From positions 3,515,501 through 3,579,500 of the forward strand of contig NZ_CP109444.1 in the NCBI RefSeq assembly GCF_036227225.1: a DNA stretch of 64,000 bases. The letters are read 5' to 3'. Position numbers and translations under genes: made by a program. This document shows, piece by piece, positions 16,672 through 25,541 of the stretch (position 1 is its first letter; each line of letters begins with the position of its first letter). The notes below the pieces were generated by a model that saw nothing but the letters and a program-made list of their open reading frames with translations, was not told the DNA's origin and ran no database searches. This DNA comes from Streptomyces sp. NBC_01478 (lineage in GTDB: Bacteria > Actinomycetota > Actinomycetes > Streptomycetales > Streptomycetaceae).

Positions 16672-17673
16672 ATGAGACTTCTGGTGCTGGGTGGTACGGA
16701 GTTCGCGGGACGGGCCGTCGTGGAGGCGGCCCTCGGGCGTGGCTGGGAGGTGACCGTCCTCAACCGGGGCCGGCTCGAACCTCCGGCCGGGGTACGGGCG
16801 TTGCGGGGTGATCGCACCGCGCCCGGTGGGCTCGCCGCGCTGGCCTCGGGCGAGTGGGACGCCGTGATCGACACCTGGTCGGCGGCGCCGCGCGCGGTCC
16901 ACGACGCGGCGCGGCTGCTCGCCGACCGGGTGGGCCGGTATGTGTACGTGTCGAGTTGCTCGGTGTACGCGTGGGCGCCGCCGCCCGGGTACACCGAGGA
17001 CGCGGCCCTCGTCGAGGGGGCGGAGCCCGATGCCGACAAGACCGACTACGTGCGTGACAAGCGGGGCGGGGAGCTGGCGGCGCTCGGCGCGTTCGGGGCG
17101 GAGCGGTCCGTTTTCGCTCGGGCCGGGTTGATCCTCGGGCCGTACGAGAACATCGGGCGGTTGCCGTGGTGGCTCTCTCGGGTCGCTCGTGGGGGGCCGG
17201 TGCTGGCGCCGGGGCCGCGGGGGCTTGCTCTTCAGTACATCGACGTGCGGGACCTAGCGGGGTGGCTGCTCGGGTCTGTGGAGCGGGAGTTGAGCGGGGC
17301 GTACAACCTGATCTCCGCGCAGGGGCACGCGACGATGGGGGCGTTCCTGGACGCGTGTGTGGCGGTGACCGGTGGGGTGGCCGAGTTGCGGTGGACCTCG
17401 CCGGATGTCGTGCTCGGGGCGGGGATCGAGCCGTGGACGCAGTTGCCGGTGTGGGTGCCGCCCGGTAGTGACGGGTACGACGCGTTGTATCAGGCGGATG
17501 TGTCTCGGGCGTTGGCTACTGGGCTGAGCTGCCGTTCTGTCGAGGAGACGGTGGCCGACACGTGGGAGTGGCTGAGGAGCATCGGGGGGTCTGCGCCGGA
17601 GCGGGCCGGGCGGCCGGCGGTGGGGCTTGACCCTGCGTTGGAAGCGAAGGTGCTTGGGGTTCCGTTGGATTAG
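16672..17673 (+). CDS. NAD-dependent epimerase/dehydratase family protein
   Basis: A 333-residue extended short-chain-dehydrogenase-like protein. The Rossmann motif is LLVLGGTEFAGRAVVEAAL, a variant of GxxGxxG; a strand-4 motif VYVSSCSVYAW and a Tyr-x3-Lys-like TDYVRDKRGGEL follow, then LQYIDVRDLAGWLL. The second half has conserved SPDVVLGAGIEPWTQLPVWVP and TLSxxSVEETVADTWEW-like sequence typical of this Streptomyces reductase group. The usual YxxxK appears as YVRDK, which keeps Tyr and Lys. Substrate unknown. Its 3' flank carries dispersed repeat copy A. Confidence 0.85.
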   Translation: MRLLVLGGTEFAGRAVVEAALGRGWEVTVLNRGRLEPPAGVRALRGDRTAPGGLAALASGEWDAVIDTWSAAPRAVHDAARLLADRVGRYVYVSSCSVYAWAPPPGYTEDAALVEGAEPDADKTDYVRDKRGGELAALGAFGAERSVFARAGLILGPYENIGRLPWWLSRVARGGPVLAPGPRGLALQYIDVRDLAGWLLGSVERELSGAYNLISAQGHATMGAFLDACVAVTGGVAELRWTSPDVVLGAGIEPWTQLPVWVPPGSDGYDALYQADVSRALATGLSCRSVEETVADTWEWLRSIGGSAPERAGRPAVGLDPALEAKVLGVPLD

Positions 17674-17680
17674 CGATTTG

Positions 17681-17737
17681 TTCGACTGCGGGTGCGTGGG
17701 GGCTGGGCGCGCAGTTCCCCGCGCCCCTAAAGACGGG
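17681..17737 (+). repeat. Dispersed intergenic repeat, copy A
   Basis: TTCGACTGCGGGTGCGTGGG GGCTGGGCGCGCAGTTCCCC GCGCCCCTAAAGACGGG: a common Streptomyces intergenic sequence. The core GGGGCTGG ... CCCCGCGCCCCT is shared with copies B (40251-40333) and C (48128-48200). It follows the epimerase gene and can fold around GGGCGCG/CGCGCCC. Confidence 0.75.
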
Positions 17738-17810
17738 TGGGGATAGCGACACCCCCTTCATGGTGGGCGGGCCCCGTGACCTGGGCGGGCTGTTCCGTGA
17801 GACTGGGCGT

Positions 17811-19079
17811 ATGGACACGAACAGCGAGAGTGGGCGGGCCCGTGAGGTTCTCACCGCAGGCCTGCGTGCCCTCGCCCTCGCCTTGATCTCCCTCGGCGGG
17901 TCGCTCGCCCTCTTCGTCCTCACGATCCTGTCCCTCGTGGCCATCCCCCTGGGGCTCGGCCTGATCACCACCCCTTGGGTCTTGGGGGGCGTACGAGCGC
18001 ACGCGAACCTGCGGCGGCTGCTCGGCGCGCAGTGGTGCGAGGTGCGTATTCCGGTGGCGTACCGGGCCGTCCCGGCCGGTGCGCGCCCGTGGACCCGGGC
18101 CTTCCGCATGCTCGGTGATCCCGCCACCTGGCGGGATCTTCGGTGGCTGCCGGTCGACATGACCGCCGGGTTCGTCACCGCGCTGGTGCCTGCCGCCCTG
18201 GTGTTCTATCCGCTGGAGGGGTTCGCCCTGGCCTTCGGGTTGTGGCGGGTGTTCACGGACGGGACATATGTCGGGTGGTGGTACGGGTTCGTGCCGGTGG
18301 GTGGGCAGGGCAGTGCGTTGCTAGCCGGTCTGCTGGGCGTCGCGATCCTCGTCGCCGCGTACTTCCTCACCCCTCGGCTCCTGCGCGTCCACTTTCTGCT
18401 GACCCGTTCCCTGCTCGCCCCGGGGCAGGGTGAACTCGCCGAGCGGGTAAGGGTGTTGACCGAGACACGGCGGGACGCCGTGGACGGGTCGGCCGCCGAA
18501 CTGCGGCGGATCGAGCGCGACCTGCACGACGGTGCGCAGGCCCGGCTGGTGGCGATGGGGATGGATCTCGGGACGATCGAGGCGCTCGTCGAGAAGAATC
18601 CGGCGAAGGCCAAGGAGCTGCTGGCCCGGGCCCGGCAGTCCTCCGCCGAGGCGCTGGGCGAGCTGCGGGATCTCGTGCGCGGTATTCATCCTCCGGTGCT
18701 GGCGGAGCGTGGACTCGCGGACGCGGTGCGGGCGTTGGCGTTGCGGATGCCGGTGGCCACCGAGGTGAGCGCGGATCTCGGGGGCGGGCGCGCGGACGCG
18801 CCGGTCGAGTCGGCTGCCTACTTCGCGGTGAGCGAGGTGCTCACCAATGCCGTCAAGCACTCCGGTGGCGACCGGATCTGGGTCGATCTGCGGCACGGGG
18901 AGGGGGTGCTGCGGATCTCCGTCACCGACAACGGTGGGGGTGGTGCCGTGGCCGGCGCGGGGTCGGGGCTCGCCGGGATCGAGCGGCGACTGGGTACATT
19001 CGACGGCGTCCTGGCCGTCAGCAGCCCCGCGGGCGGTCCCACCATGGTCACCATGGAGATTCCGTGCGCGTTGTCCTAG
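17811..19079 (+). CDS. Sensor histidine kinase (DesK/NarL-type)
   Basis: A 422-residue membrane kinase. Hydrophobic segments lie at about residues 20-60 (two) and 117-187 (two to three), with RLLGAQWCEVRIPVAYRAVP between them as in the Streptomyces sensor-domain family. The HisKA_3 dimerisation box ELRRIERDLHDGAQARL holds the phosphorylated His at residue 239. ATP-binding motifs follow: SEVLTNAVKHSG (N box), VTDNGGGG (G1) and GSGLAGIERRLGTFDG (G2). The start ATG at 17811 (MDTNSESGR) is preferred to 17760. It overlaps the response-regulator gene by 16 bases, so the pair is translationally coupled. The signal is unknown. Confidence 0.92.
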   Translation: MDTNSESGRAREVLTAGLRALALALISLGGSLALFVLTILSLVAIPLGLGLITTPWVLGGVRAHANLRRLLGAQWCEVRIPVAYRAVPAGARPWTRAFRMLGDPATWRDLRWLPVDMTAGFVTALVPAALVFYPLEGFALAFGLWRVFTDGTYVGWWYGFVPVGGQGSALLAGLLGVAILVAAYFLTPRLLRVHFLLTRSLLAPGQGELAERVRVLTETRRDAVDGSAAELRRIERDLHDGAQARLVAMGMDLGTIEALVEKNPAKAKELLARARQSSAEALGELRDLVRGIHPPVLAERGLADAVRALALRMPVATEVSADLGGGRADAPVESAAYFAVSEVLTNAVKHSGGDRIWVDLRHGEGVLRISVTDNGGGGAVAGAGSGLAGIERRLGTFDGVLAVSSPAGGPTMVTMEIPCALS

Positions 19080-19717
19080 CCGAAGACCTGTTCCTGCTGC
19101 GTGACGGGCTGGTGCGGCTGTTGGAGGCCTACGACTTCGAGATCGCCGCCGCCGTGGAGAGCGGGCCCGAACTCACCAAGGCGCTGGCCGAGTTGGCGCC
19201 CGATGTCGCCGTGGTCGATGTGCGGCTGCCGCCCACGCACACCGATGAGGGCTTGCAGTGCGCGCTGCGGGCGCGGCGGGAGCGGCCGGGGCTGCCGGTG
19301 CTCGTGCTGTCGCAGCACGTGGAGCAGTTGTACGCGCGGGAGTTGCTCGCCGACGGGACCGGTGGGGTGGGCTATCTGCTGAAGGACCGGGTGTTCGACG
19401 CGGAGCAGTTCGTGGACGCCGTACGGCGGGTGGCGGGCGGTGGGACGGTGATGGATCCGCAGGTCATTCAGCAGTTGCTGGCGCGGCGGGCGGCCGACGA
19501 CCGGCCGCTGGGGCGGTTGACGCCTCGGGAGATCGAGGTGCTGGAGCTGATGGCGCAAGGTCGGTCGAACGCGGCGATCGCGGGGCAACTCGTCGTCACG
19601 GAACGGGCGATCGGGAAGCACACGTCCAATATTTTCGCCAAACTGGGACTGGAAGTCTCCGACGATGACAATCGCCGCGTGCTGGCGGTATTGGCCTATT
19701 TGGACCAGGGACGCTGA
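19064..19717 (+). CDS. NarL/LuxR-type response regulator
   Basis: A 217-residue response regulator. The receiver domain (1-125) has the acidic pocket AED at 6-8, the phosphorylated Asp52 in VVDVRLPPTHTDEG and the conserved Lys in GYLLKDRVFD. The LuxR-type helix-turn-helix (about 148-210) reads RLTPREIEVLELMAQGRSNA then IAGQLVVTERAIGKHTSNIF. The GTG at 19064 lies inside the kinase gene. The last 60 bases are noticeably less GC-rich than the rest. It should be phosphorylated by the kinase upstream; the secreted DUF1996 gene 185 bases downstream is a candidate target, by position only. Confidence 0.93.
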   Translation: MRVVLAEDLFLLRDGLVRLLEAYDFEIAAAVESGPELTKALAELAPDVAVVDVRLPPTHTDEGLQCALRARRERPGLPVLVLSQHVEQLYARELLADGTGGVGYLLKDRVFDAEQFVDAVRRVAGGGTVMDPQVIQQLLARRAADDRPLGRLTPREIEVLELMAQGRSNAAIAGQLVVTERAIGKHTSNIFAKLGLEVSDDDNRRVLAVLAYLDQGR

Positions 19718-19839
19718 GTACTAGCTGTGAGTCGATCACAACTGCTGGTGTTTAAAGGGCAGTTGGGAGGGGACTTACCCAAGAATCTCTCATCAGTTTC
19801 TGAGACGGCTGAACACTCCCGGGACCCCCTGCGTATCAA

Positions 19840-19870
19840 AGGGCGCCGCTTCACTCCTGTCGGGCGCCCT
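19840..19870 (+). other. Stem-loop in the leader of the DUF1996 gene
   Basis: AGGGCGCC and GGCGCCCT form a perfect 8-bp stem with a 15-base loop, 32 bases before the ATG at 19902. It could be a terminator for the two-component pair or an mRNA leader structure. Confidence 0.5.
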
Positions 19871-19901
19871 CGCTGCCCCGCAAGGAAGTCAGAGGAGTTC
19901 C

Positions 19902-21452
19902 ATGGGACGCAATGATCGTAAACGCCGTACGCCGATGGCCACCAAGGCCATTGCTGCCTCGGCTGCCCTAGCCATCGGGGGGGCCGGGCTGATCTGGGCG
20001 CAGATGAATGCTTCGGCGCATGAGTCCAGCTCATCGGGCCAGAACCAGACGAAGGCCGCCGCGGCGACAGTCGCGACGATCGCCTGCCCGGACGTCGGCC
20101 AGCAGCTGACGAACGTGCCGCAGAAGGCTCGTCAGGGTGTCGCCACCGAGCTGGCGAACCTGGACAAGCAGATCACCGAGGCCTACGCCCGGCTCGCCTC
20201 GACGCGTCAGGCGCAGACCAACGACGCGAGCTTCGTGCAGAACGCGATCGTCGGCCCCCTCAAGGAGAAGCGGGCCGCGACGATCGACCGCATCCGCATC
20301 GACATCCAGCGGGTGGGCGGCACCGTCAACGCGACTGCGCTGGCGCAGCTCGCCGCCTGTACGACGCAGAACGCCACCAACACCACCACGGCGGGTCAAG
20401 GCGGCGGTAAGAACAACGGCGGGGGCAACAACAACGGCGGCCAGAACAACGGCGGTCAGAACAACGGCAACACCGCCGCGCCGAGCGCGAGTGCCTCCGC
20501 GCCGGCCGCCAACAACGGTGGCCAGGCCGGCAACGGCCCGGCGGCAGCGGACTTCGTGGACATCACGAAGGTGGCGAACAACGTACTGGCGAAGCCGCAG
20601 AACAGCGGCCAGGCTTCGACCGGTTCGTTCACCACCAAGTGCGGCGTGAACGCCAACAAGAACCACAACACCGACAACGTCATCGTGGCGCCCGGCGTGA
20701 CCAACGGCGCGCACCACGAGCACGACTACGTCGGCAACCAGAAGGTCAACGCGTTCTCCACGAACGACTCGCTACTGGCCGCCCCCTCCAGTTGCCAGAA
20801 CCAGAGTGACCTGTCGTCGTACTACTGGCCGGTCGTGCGTGTGCAGGACGGCTCGCAGGAGTTCGACGCCAACGCGGACGGCGGTGGCAAGGAAGGCAAC
20901 GTCGGCAAGATCCTGACCGCGCAGTCGGCGCAGATCAAGTACGTCGGCTCGCCGGCCAGCAAGGTCGTCGCGATGCCGCAGTTCCTGCGCATCATCACCG
21001 GTGACGCCAAGACCCTCACCAACGGTCTGGCCAACGCCAACGCGCACTGGAGCTGCACCGGCTTCGAGGACAAGGTCCAGCTCACCGAGCAGTACCCGAT
21101 CTGCCCGCAGGGCAGCAACGTGGTGCGTACGTTCGCCTTCCAGAGCTGCTGGGACGGTGTGAACGCCGACAGCGCCAACCACCGTACGCACGTGGCCTTC
21201 GCGGACCCGGCGAGCGGCGTCTGCGGGAACGGCTTCAAGGCCATCCCGCAGCTGACGATGCGCCTGGTCTACAAGATCACGCCCCCCACCCTCCAGGCGG
21301 ACGGCACCGTGAAGAACGCCTACGCGGTGGACGGATTCCCGGAGCAGTTGCACAAGCCGTCGACCGATCACGACGACTTCATCAGCGTCACCAAGAACAA
21401 CCTGGCGGCGAAGATCGCCAACTGCGTCAACACCGGCAAGAAGTGCCAGTGA
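19902..21452 (+). CDS. Secreted DUF1996 protein
   Basis: A 516-residue exported protein. The signal region is residues 1-40 ([38 protein letters not shown]). Residues 58-150 are helical and coiled-coil-like ([40 protein letters not shown]) ending in LAACT, followed by an Asn/Gly linker (about 165-190) and an Ala/Ser linker. From about residue 205 comes the DUF1996 domain: [89 protein letters not shown]. The domain is shared with fungal and actinobacterial secreted proteins of unknown activity. AGGAG precedes the ATG. Confidence 0.85.
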   Translation: MGRNDRKRRTPMATKAIAASAALAIGGAGLIWAQMNASAHESSSSGQNQTKAAAATVATIACPDVGQQLTNVPQKARQGVATELANLDKQITEAYARLASTRQAQTNDASFVQNAIVGPLKEKRAATIDRIRIDIQRVGGTVNATALAQLAACTTQNATNTTTAGQGGGKNNGGGNNNGGQNNGGQNNGNTAAPSASASAPAANNGGQAGNGPAAADFVDITKVANNVLAKPQNSGQASTGSFTTKCGVNANKNHNTDNVIVAPGVTNGAHHEHDYVGNQKVNAFSTNDSLLAAPSSCQNQSDLSSYYWPVVRVQDGSQEFDANADGGGKEGNVGKILTAQSAQIKYVGSPASKVVAMPQFLRIITGDAKTLTNGLANANAHWSCTGFEDKVQLTEQYPICPQGSNVVRTFAFQSCWDGVNADSANHRTHVAFADPASGVCGNGFKAIPQLTMRLVYKITPPTLQADGTVKNAYAVDGFPEQLHKPSTDHDDFISVTKNNLAAKIANCVNTGKKCQ

Positions 21453-21480
21453 GCGCGGTTAGCCGGTAGGACCCGGTAGC

Positions 21481-21520
21481 ACGAAAGCGGGCGGTGGGTT
21501 CTCCCACCGCCCGCTTTCGT
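21481..21520. terminator. Bidirectional terminator, perfect 18-bp stem
   Basis: ACGAAAGCGGGCGGTGGG and CCCACCGCCCGCTTTCGT form a perfect stem with loop TTCT, between the convergent DUF1996 and lipoprotein genes. Confidence 0.92.
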
Positions 21521-21579
21521 GTGTGTCCTGGCCTAACCGGTGTCGACCCCTTGAGGGGTGTGAACCGGTGACAGCCTTT

Positions 21580-21981
21580 TCAGCTCGTGTGCTTCGAGTG
21601 GTCGGTGCCGATCTCCTCGGAGCCGCCGAGCGTGGTCTGCAGCTTCTTGACGATCTTGTCGGTGCCCACGGCGACCCACTTGCGGCCGACGAGATAGAAA
21701 CCGCCGTAGTCCTTGGCGTCGTTGATCCACTCGCGCTGACCGCGGTCGGTGGCGAAGGTCACGAGGACGAACTTGCCGTAGCTCATCTTGCAGATGGCCT
21801 GGCGGAGTTCGTCGGCGTCGGTCTGGATGTCGGGCGTGCACTTCACCTTGGCCGCCAGGCTCTCCAGGCTGCCACTGGCCTCCGTCGGAACGGTCGCGGC
21901 CTTGGTGTCGGCACCGCAGCCCGCCAGCGCCAGCGCCGCCGTGGCGCCGGCCACCGCGAGCATCGGTCGGGTCAACCTCAT
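21580..21981 (-). CDS. Small secreted lipoprotein
   Basis: A 133-residue protein with a lipoprotein signal: MRLTRPMLAVAGATAALALA then GC, so lipidation at Cys22. The mature part (KVKCTPDIQTDADELRQAIC, YGKFVLVTFATDRGQREWIN, YGGFYLVGRKWVAVGTDKIV) has two Cys that could form a disulfide and looks like a small alpha/beta domain. GGAGGAAC precedes the ATG at 21981. No function recognised. Confidence 0.82.
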   Translation of the reverse strand: MRLTRPMLAVAGATAALALAGCGADTKAATVPTEASGSLESLAAKVKCTPDIQTDADELRQAICKMSYGKFVLVTFATDRGQREWINDAKDYGGFYLVGRKWVAVGTDKIVKKLQTTLGGSEEIGTDHSKHTS

Positions 21982-22120
21982 CTGTCGTTCCTCCGGTCGT
22001 CCGGTCAGCAGCATGCCGCAGTCGGCCCCGGCGAGGGGCCTTCTCCTTCGATACGGCCCCAAGATGCCCCGCGCTCAATTCCATCGCCCTCGGCTGTACG
22101 CGTGTGCGAAGGTGACGCCC

Positions 22121-22621
22121 GTGAACCAAGACTGGGAAGACCGTACGACCGCCGCCTGGGCGACCTTCGACGAATACCCGGAGGAGCGTGCCGCCGAGTT
22201 CCGGGCCGTGATCGACGCGCTCGTCGCCGAACTCCCGGACGGCAGCCCGCTGGGGCCCTTCGAGCGGGCCTGCGCCTGGGACTCGACCGGGCACTCGGAC
22301 AGGGCCGTTCCGCTGTACCGGGAAGCGCTGGCACTCGGGCTGCACGGCTACAAGGGCCGTCGCGCGAAGATCCAACTCTCCAGCTCGCTGCGGAACATCG
22401 GGCAGGCGGAGGAGGGCGTCAAACTGCTCACGCCCGAACTCGACGGCCCCTCGGACGAGTTGGACGACGCGGTCCGCGCGTGCCTCGCATTGTGTCTGTC
22501 CAGTCTCGGCCGCGACCGCGAGGGCCTGTCCCTCGTGCTGGGCGCCCTCGCGCCCCATCTGCCGCGCTACCAGCGGTCGATGGCGAACTACGCGCGGGCG
22601 CTGGTCGAGCCCGAAGCCTGA
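22121..22621 (+). CDS. Tetratricopeptide-repeat protein
   Basis: A 166-residue soluble helical protein. Residues 40-155 hold three to four TPR-like units, for example AVPLYREALALGLHGYKGRR, QLSSSLRNIGQAEEGVKLLT and ACLALCLSSLGRDREGLSLV. It belongs to the small TPR family found in many actinobacteria and is expected to bind other proteins. The GTG at 22121 follows GAAGGTGA; the open frame extends to 21788 but the upstream part overlaps the lipoprotein gene on the other strand. Confidence 0.82.
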   Translation: MNQDWEDRTTAAWATFDEYPEERAAEFRAVIDALVAELPDGSPLGPFERACAWDSTGHSDRAVPLYREALALGLHGYKGRRAKIQLSSSLRNIGQAEEGVKLLTPELDGPSDELDDAVRACLALCLSSLGRDREGLSLVLGALAPHLPRYQRSMANYARALVEPEA

Positions 22622-22670
22622 GTCGCCCGGGCGGCGGTGACCAACTCACCATTCGCTCGTTTTGCTGAAC

Positions 22671-24590
22671 GTGCAGTCACAGGATGTCGCCAAGCGCCCC
22701 GCAGCTTCACCCACCGACCCGGTCGTCGATGTCGAACAGGCCGAGGCCGCGCTCGTCGAGCACTATCCACGGCTCGTCCGGCTCGCCTATCTGGTGCTCC
22801 CCCCGAGCCTCGGCCGCAACCGGCGCGTCCTGACCGCGCATGCCCTCACCCAGCGCGCCCTGCCCAGGGGCCGCGCGTCGGCGTCCGTGATCCCGGCCCA
22901 GTCGACCGGCCGCGACGGCGACCTGGGCTACGCCTTCGTCCGCCTCCAGGTCGTGCGTACGGCGCTGGAGGCCGGCCTGCCCCTGTCGTTCCGGGCGTGG
23001 CCCAAGCGCTCCCAACTCCCGCCGCTGCTCCCCCAGGTGTGGGGTCTGCGGCTCTTCCCGCGCTCGGGCGGCGCCGACGAACTCGCCCTGGACCAGCGGC
23101 TGTCGGCGCTGTCCGGCCCAGCGCGTGCGGTGTACGTGCTGCGCGGTCTGGAGCAACTGCCCGACGGCGACGTACGCAGGGTGCTCGCGGCGGCCGGAGT
23201 CGACGAGGTGGACGCGGCGCTGCGCGAGGCCGACGAGACGCCCGCGCAGTACGAACTCCTCAACTCCCCCGAGTTCGAACCCTGTTCGCTGCACGCCCGG
23301 CCCACCGACCTGATGCGCCGCCGCCAGCACGGCAAGGCGGCGCTCGCCGCCGCGGCGGCCGTCGCCGTGTGCGGGGCGCTGCTCGTGCTGCCCGGCGGCG
23401 GCTGGGGCCCGGACGGCGCCGCCGCGCCCGCGTACGCGCAGAACCCGGCAGCCCAAGCCGCCCTGAACCCGGCCAAGTTGACGAGGATCGCGCCCACCGC
23501 GTGGAAGTCCGCCACGCGCCAGGACTTCTCCGTCTGGCCCGCCCGCGGCGACCTCACGAACGACACCGCGCTGCTGCGCCGCGCCCTCGCCGTCTGGGCC
23601 CGCCCCGGCGAGTCCGTCCAGGTCTCGGCGACCCCCGGCACCCCCTCCGGCGGCCCGGCCGGACCACCCCAACTCCTGTACGCGGGAACGGTCGACAACG
23701 CGCGCGTGGTGATCCTCTACGACGGTCTGCGCATCGCGCGCTACGCCGAGCCGAAGGACGGCACCAAGGGGGCCGCGCTGGACTTCGCGCGGGTCGACGG
23801 GGCGACCGGGGCCGAGGCGGACGCGGTGGTCCTGGACCGCGCCGACGGCAACGTCCGTTATCTGACGGCCCCTTGGGTGAAGAAAGCGGCCGAGCGCGAT
23901 CTGCAGAAGCCGAACGCCGGCGCACTGCCCATGACCCTCACCGACGGGATCACCTCACCGCTGGCCAGCCCCGCCCAGGCGACCGGCGCGTGCACGTCGT
24001 GGAACGTGCTCCAACTGACCGACGACACCGGCACCCGGCTGCTGAGCGACCTCGGCGAACTGGTCCCGGCGCACCTCACCACCGGACGGCCCGGCGCGGC
24101 CCACGAGGTGTCCGGCACCCGGACGCAGCACGCGTGGGCGCCGTTCGCCTGCTCCCTCGGCGCCATGCGTTCCCTGGGCGTTCGGTCCGTGAACGCCTGG
24201 CAGTACGCCCAGCAGCCGCTGCCCGACGCGAGCGGTACGGCGGAGTGGGTGTGCACGCGGGCCGAGACCTGGCAGGGCGGCGGTGAGCGGGTGCTGGCGC
24301 AGTTCCGCACGCCGGGCGGGACCTACGGCGCGGTCGCCGCGAAGGCGCAGGGCGTGGCGGCGTGCGGGGCGCGTGACCCGCATGTGCTGGCCGGCGTGCT
24401 GTGGAAGTCGGCGGCGGGCACCTGGTATCTGCTGGCCGCGGGCGGCAAGGGCACCGAGGCGGTCACGGCGACGGGCGGCGTGACCGGCTCGGCGCGCGGC
24501 GGCCTGCTGACCGTGCGGACCAAGCAGGGCGTCCAGGCCGAGCTGAAGGGCACGCTGGACGACGGCAGGACGATCACCGGGCTCCGCTAG
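22671..24590 (+). CDS. Sigma-factor-like N-terminal domain fused to a membrane-anchored extracytoplasmic domain
   Basis: A 639-residue protein. Residues 24-65 (AEAALVEHYPRLVRLAYLVL) resemble region 2.1 of ECF sigma factors, but the acidic region 2.2 is replaced by HALTQRALPRGRAS. Residues 141-187 (DQRLSALSGPARAVYVLRGL, EQLPDGDVRRVLAAAGVDEV) resemble region 4, with a weak recognition helix. A membrane segment at about 222-241 (KAALAAAAAVAVCGALLVLP) follows, and some 390 residues would be outside the cell. The degenerate domain probably does not direct transcription; it may bind core polymerase or an anti-sigma factor. The GTG at 22671 was chosen over the TTG at 22662; no ribosome-binding site is evident. 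Confidence 0.72.
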   Translation: MQSQDVAKRPAASPTDPVVDVEQAEAALVEHYPRLVRLAYLVLPPSLGRNRRVLTAHALTQRALPRGRASASVIPAQSTGRDGDLGYAFVRLQVVRTALEAGLPLSFRAWPKRSQLPPLLPQVWGLRLFPRSGGADELALDQRLSALSGPARAVYVLRGLEQLPDGDVRRVLAAAGVDEVDAALREADETPAQYELLNSPEFEPCSLHARPTDLMRRRQHGKAALAAAAAVAVCGALLVLPGGGWGPDGAAAPAYAQNPAAQAALNPAKLTRIAPTAWKSATRQDFSVWPARGDLTNDTALLRRALAVWARPGESVQVSATPGTPSGGPAGPPQLLYAGTVDNARVVILYDGLRIARYAEPKDGTKGAALDFARVDGATGAEADAVVLDRADGNVRYLTAPWVKKAAERDLQKPNAGALPMTLTDGITSPLASPAQATGACTSWNVLQLTDDTGTRLLSDLGELVPAHLTTGRPGAAHEVSGTRTQHAWAPFACSLGAMRSLGVRSVNAWQYAQQPLPDASGTAEWVCTRAETWQGGGERVLAQFRTPGGTYGAVAAKAQGVAACGARDPHVLAGVLWKSAAGTWYLLAAGGKGTEAVTATGGVTGSARGGLLTVRTKQGVQAELKGTLDDGRTITGLR

Positions 24591-24662
24591 CCGCCACCGA
24601 CGTAGCTGACACTGACGTCAACAAGTCCCCGCACAAGGGTTCCCCACGGACTTACCCGTCAG

Positions 24663-24668
24663 TACATT
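24663..24668 (+). promoter_or_regulatory. -10 hexamer, leaderless start of the diiron enzyme gene
   Basis: TACATT ends exactly 6 bases before the ATG at 24675 and no Shine-Dalgarno is present, which fits a leaderless transcript. Confidence 0.5.
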
Positions 24669-24674
24669 GACGCC

Positions 24675-25541
24675 ATGTCCAATAGCCCGCTCAAGGCCCG
24701 CAAGGTGTCCTTCTCCTGGGAGGGCACCCCGCTGCACTGGGTGCCCGGCGATCCGTTCACCACGCACACGATCAACGTGCTGCATCTGCTGCTGCCCGCC
24801 GGTGAGCGGTGGTTCGTGCACGTCTACAAGCAGGTGCTGCCCCTCATCCGGGACGAGCGGCTGCGCGCGGACGTGATCGGGTTCATCGGCCAGGAGGCGA
24901 TGCACTCCCAGGCCCACGACGAAGTCCTGCCGCACCTGAAGGAGTTGGGCCTCGACCCGACCCCGTACACCGCGCAGGTCGACTGGTTCTTCGAGAAACT
25001 GCTCGGCGACCGCACGCTGCCGCCGGGCCGGGCCCGGAAGTGGTGGCTGCTGGAGCGGGTCGCGATCATCGCGGCGATCGAGCACTACACCGCGTTCCTC
25101 GGCGACTGGGTGCTGAACGCCGAGGAGTTGGACCGGCGCGGGGCCGACCCCACCATGCTGGACCTGCTGCGCTGGCATGGCGCCGAAGAGGTCGAGCACC
25201 GGTCCGTCGCCTTCGACCTCTTCACGCACGTGGACGGCAGCTACCGGCGCCGCGCCCGCACCTGGGCGACCGCGTTCGCCGCCCTGATGTTCCTGTGGCA
25301 GCGCGGATCCCGCTTCTTCATGGCGAACGACCCGACCCTCGTCGACGCCCACGCGAGCTTCAAGGACTTCTACGTCGCCGGAAAGCGCGGCACCCTCCCC
25401 GCCACCGGGGACATGCTCAGGTCCATACCCCGCTATCTGAGCCGCGCCTACCACCCCTCGCAGGAGGGCAGCACCGAACAGGCCGTCGCCTATCTGGCGT
25501 CCTCGCCCGCGGCGACCGCCGCCGAGAAGAGGGCGGAGTAG
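24675..25541 (+). CDS. Ferritin-like diiron protein (PF10118, annotated as metal-dependent hydrolase)
   Basis: A 288-residue protein of the family usually named predicted metal-dependent hydrolase. The sequence shows the ligand pattern of a ferritin-like diiron site: Glu44 (GERWF), Glu74-x2-His77 (GQEAMHSQAH), Glu136 (AAIEHYTAF) and Glu172-x2-His175 (HGAEEVEHRSVAFD). This E, ExxH, E, ExxH arrangement is that of diiron-carboxylate oxygenases such as AurF, ribonucleotide reductase and desaturases. The stop codon overlaps by one base the start of a flavin/[2Fe-2S] reductase gene, so an oxygenase fed by that reductase is more likely than a hydrolase. Leaderless start predicted. Substrate unknown. 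Confidence 0.85.
   Translation: MSNSPLKARKVSFSWEGTPLHWVPGDPFTTHTINVLHLLLPAGERWFVHVYKQVLPLIRDERLRADVIGFIGQEAMHSQAHDEVLPHLKELGLDPTPYTAQVDWFFEKLLGDRTLPPGRARKWWLLERVAIIAAIEHYTAFLGDWVLNAEELDRRGADPTMLDLLRWHGAEEVEHRSVAFDLFTHVDGSYRRRARTWATAFAALMFLWQRGSRFFMANDPTLVDAHASFKDFYVAGKRGTLPATGDMLRSIPRYLSRAYHPSQEGSTEQAVAYLASSPAATAAEKRAE

Noticed and set aside
22662..22664. TTG at 22662 as the start of the sigma-like fusion gene
   Set aside because: TTG starts are rare and no ribosome-binding site precedes it; GTG 22671 is at least as likely, so the start remains uncertain.
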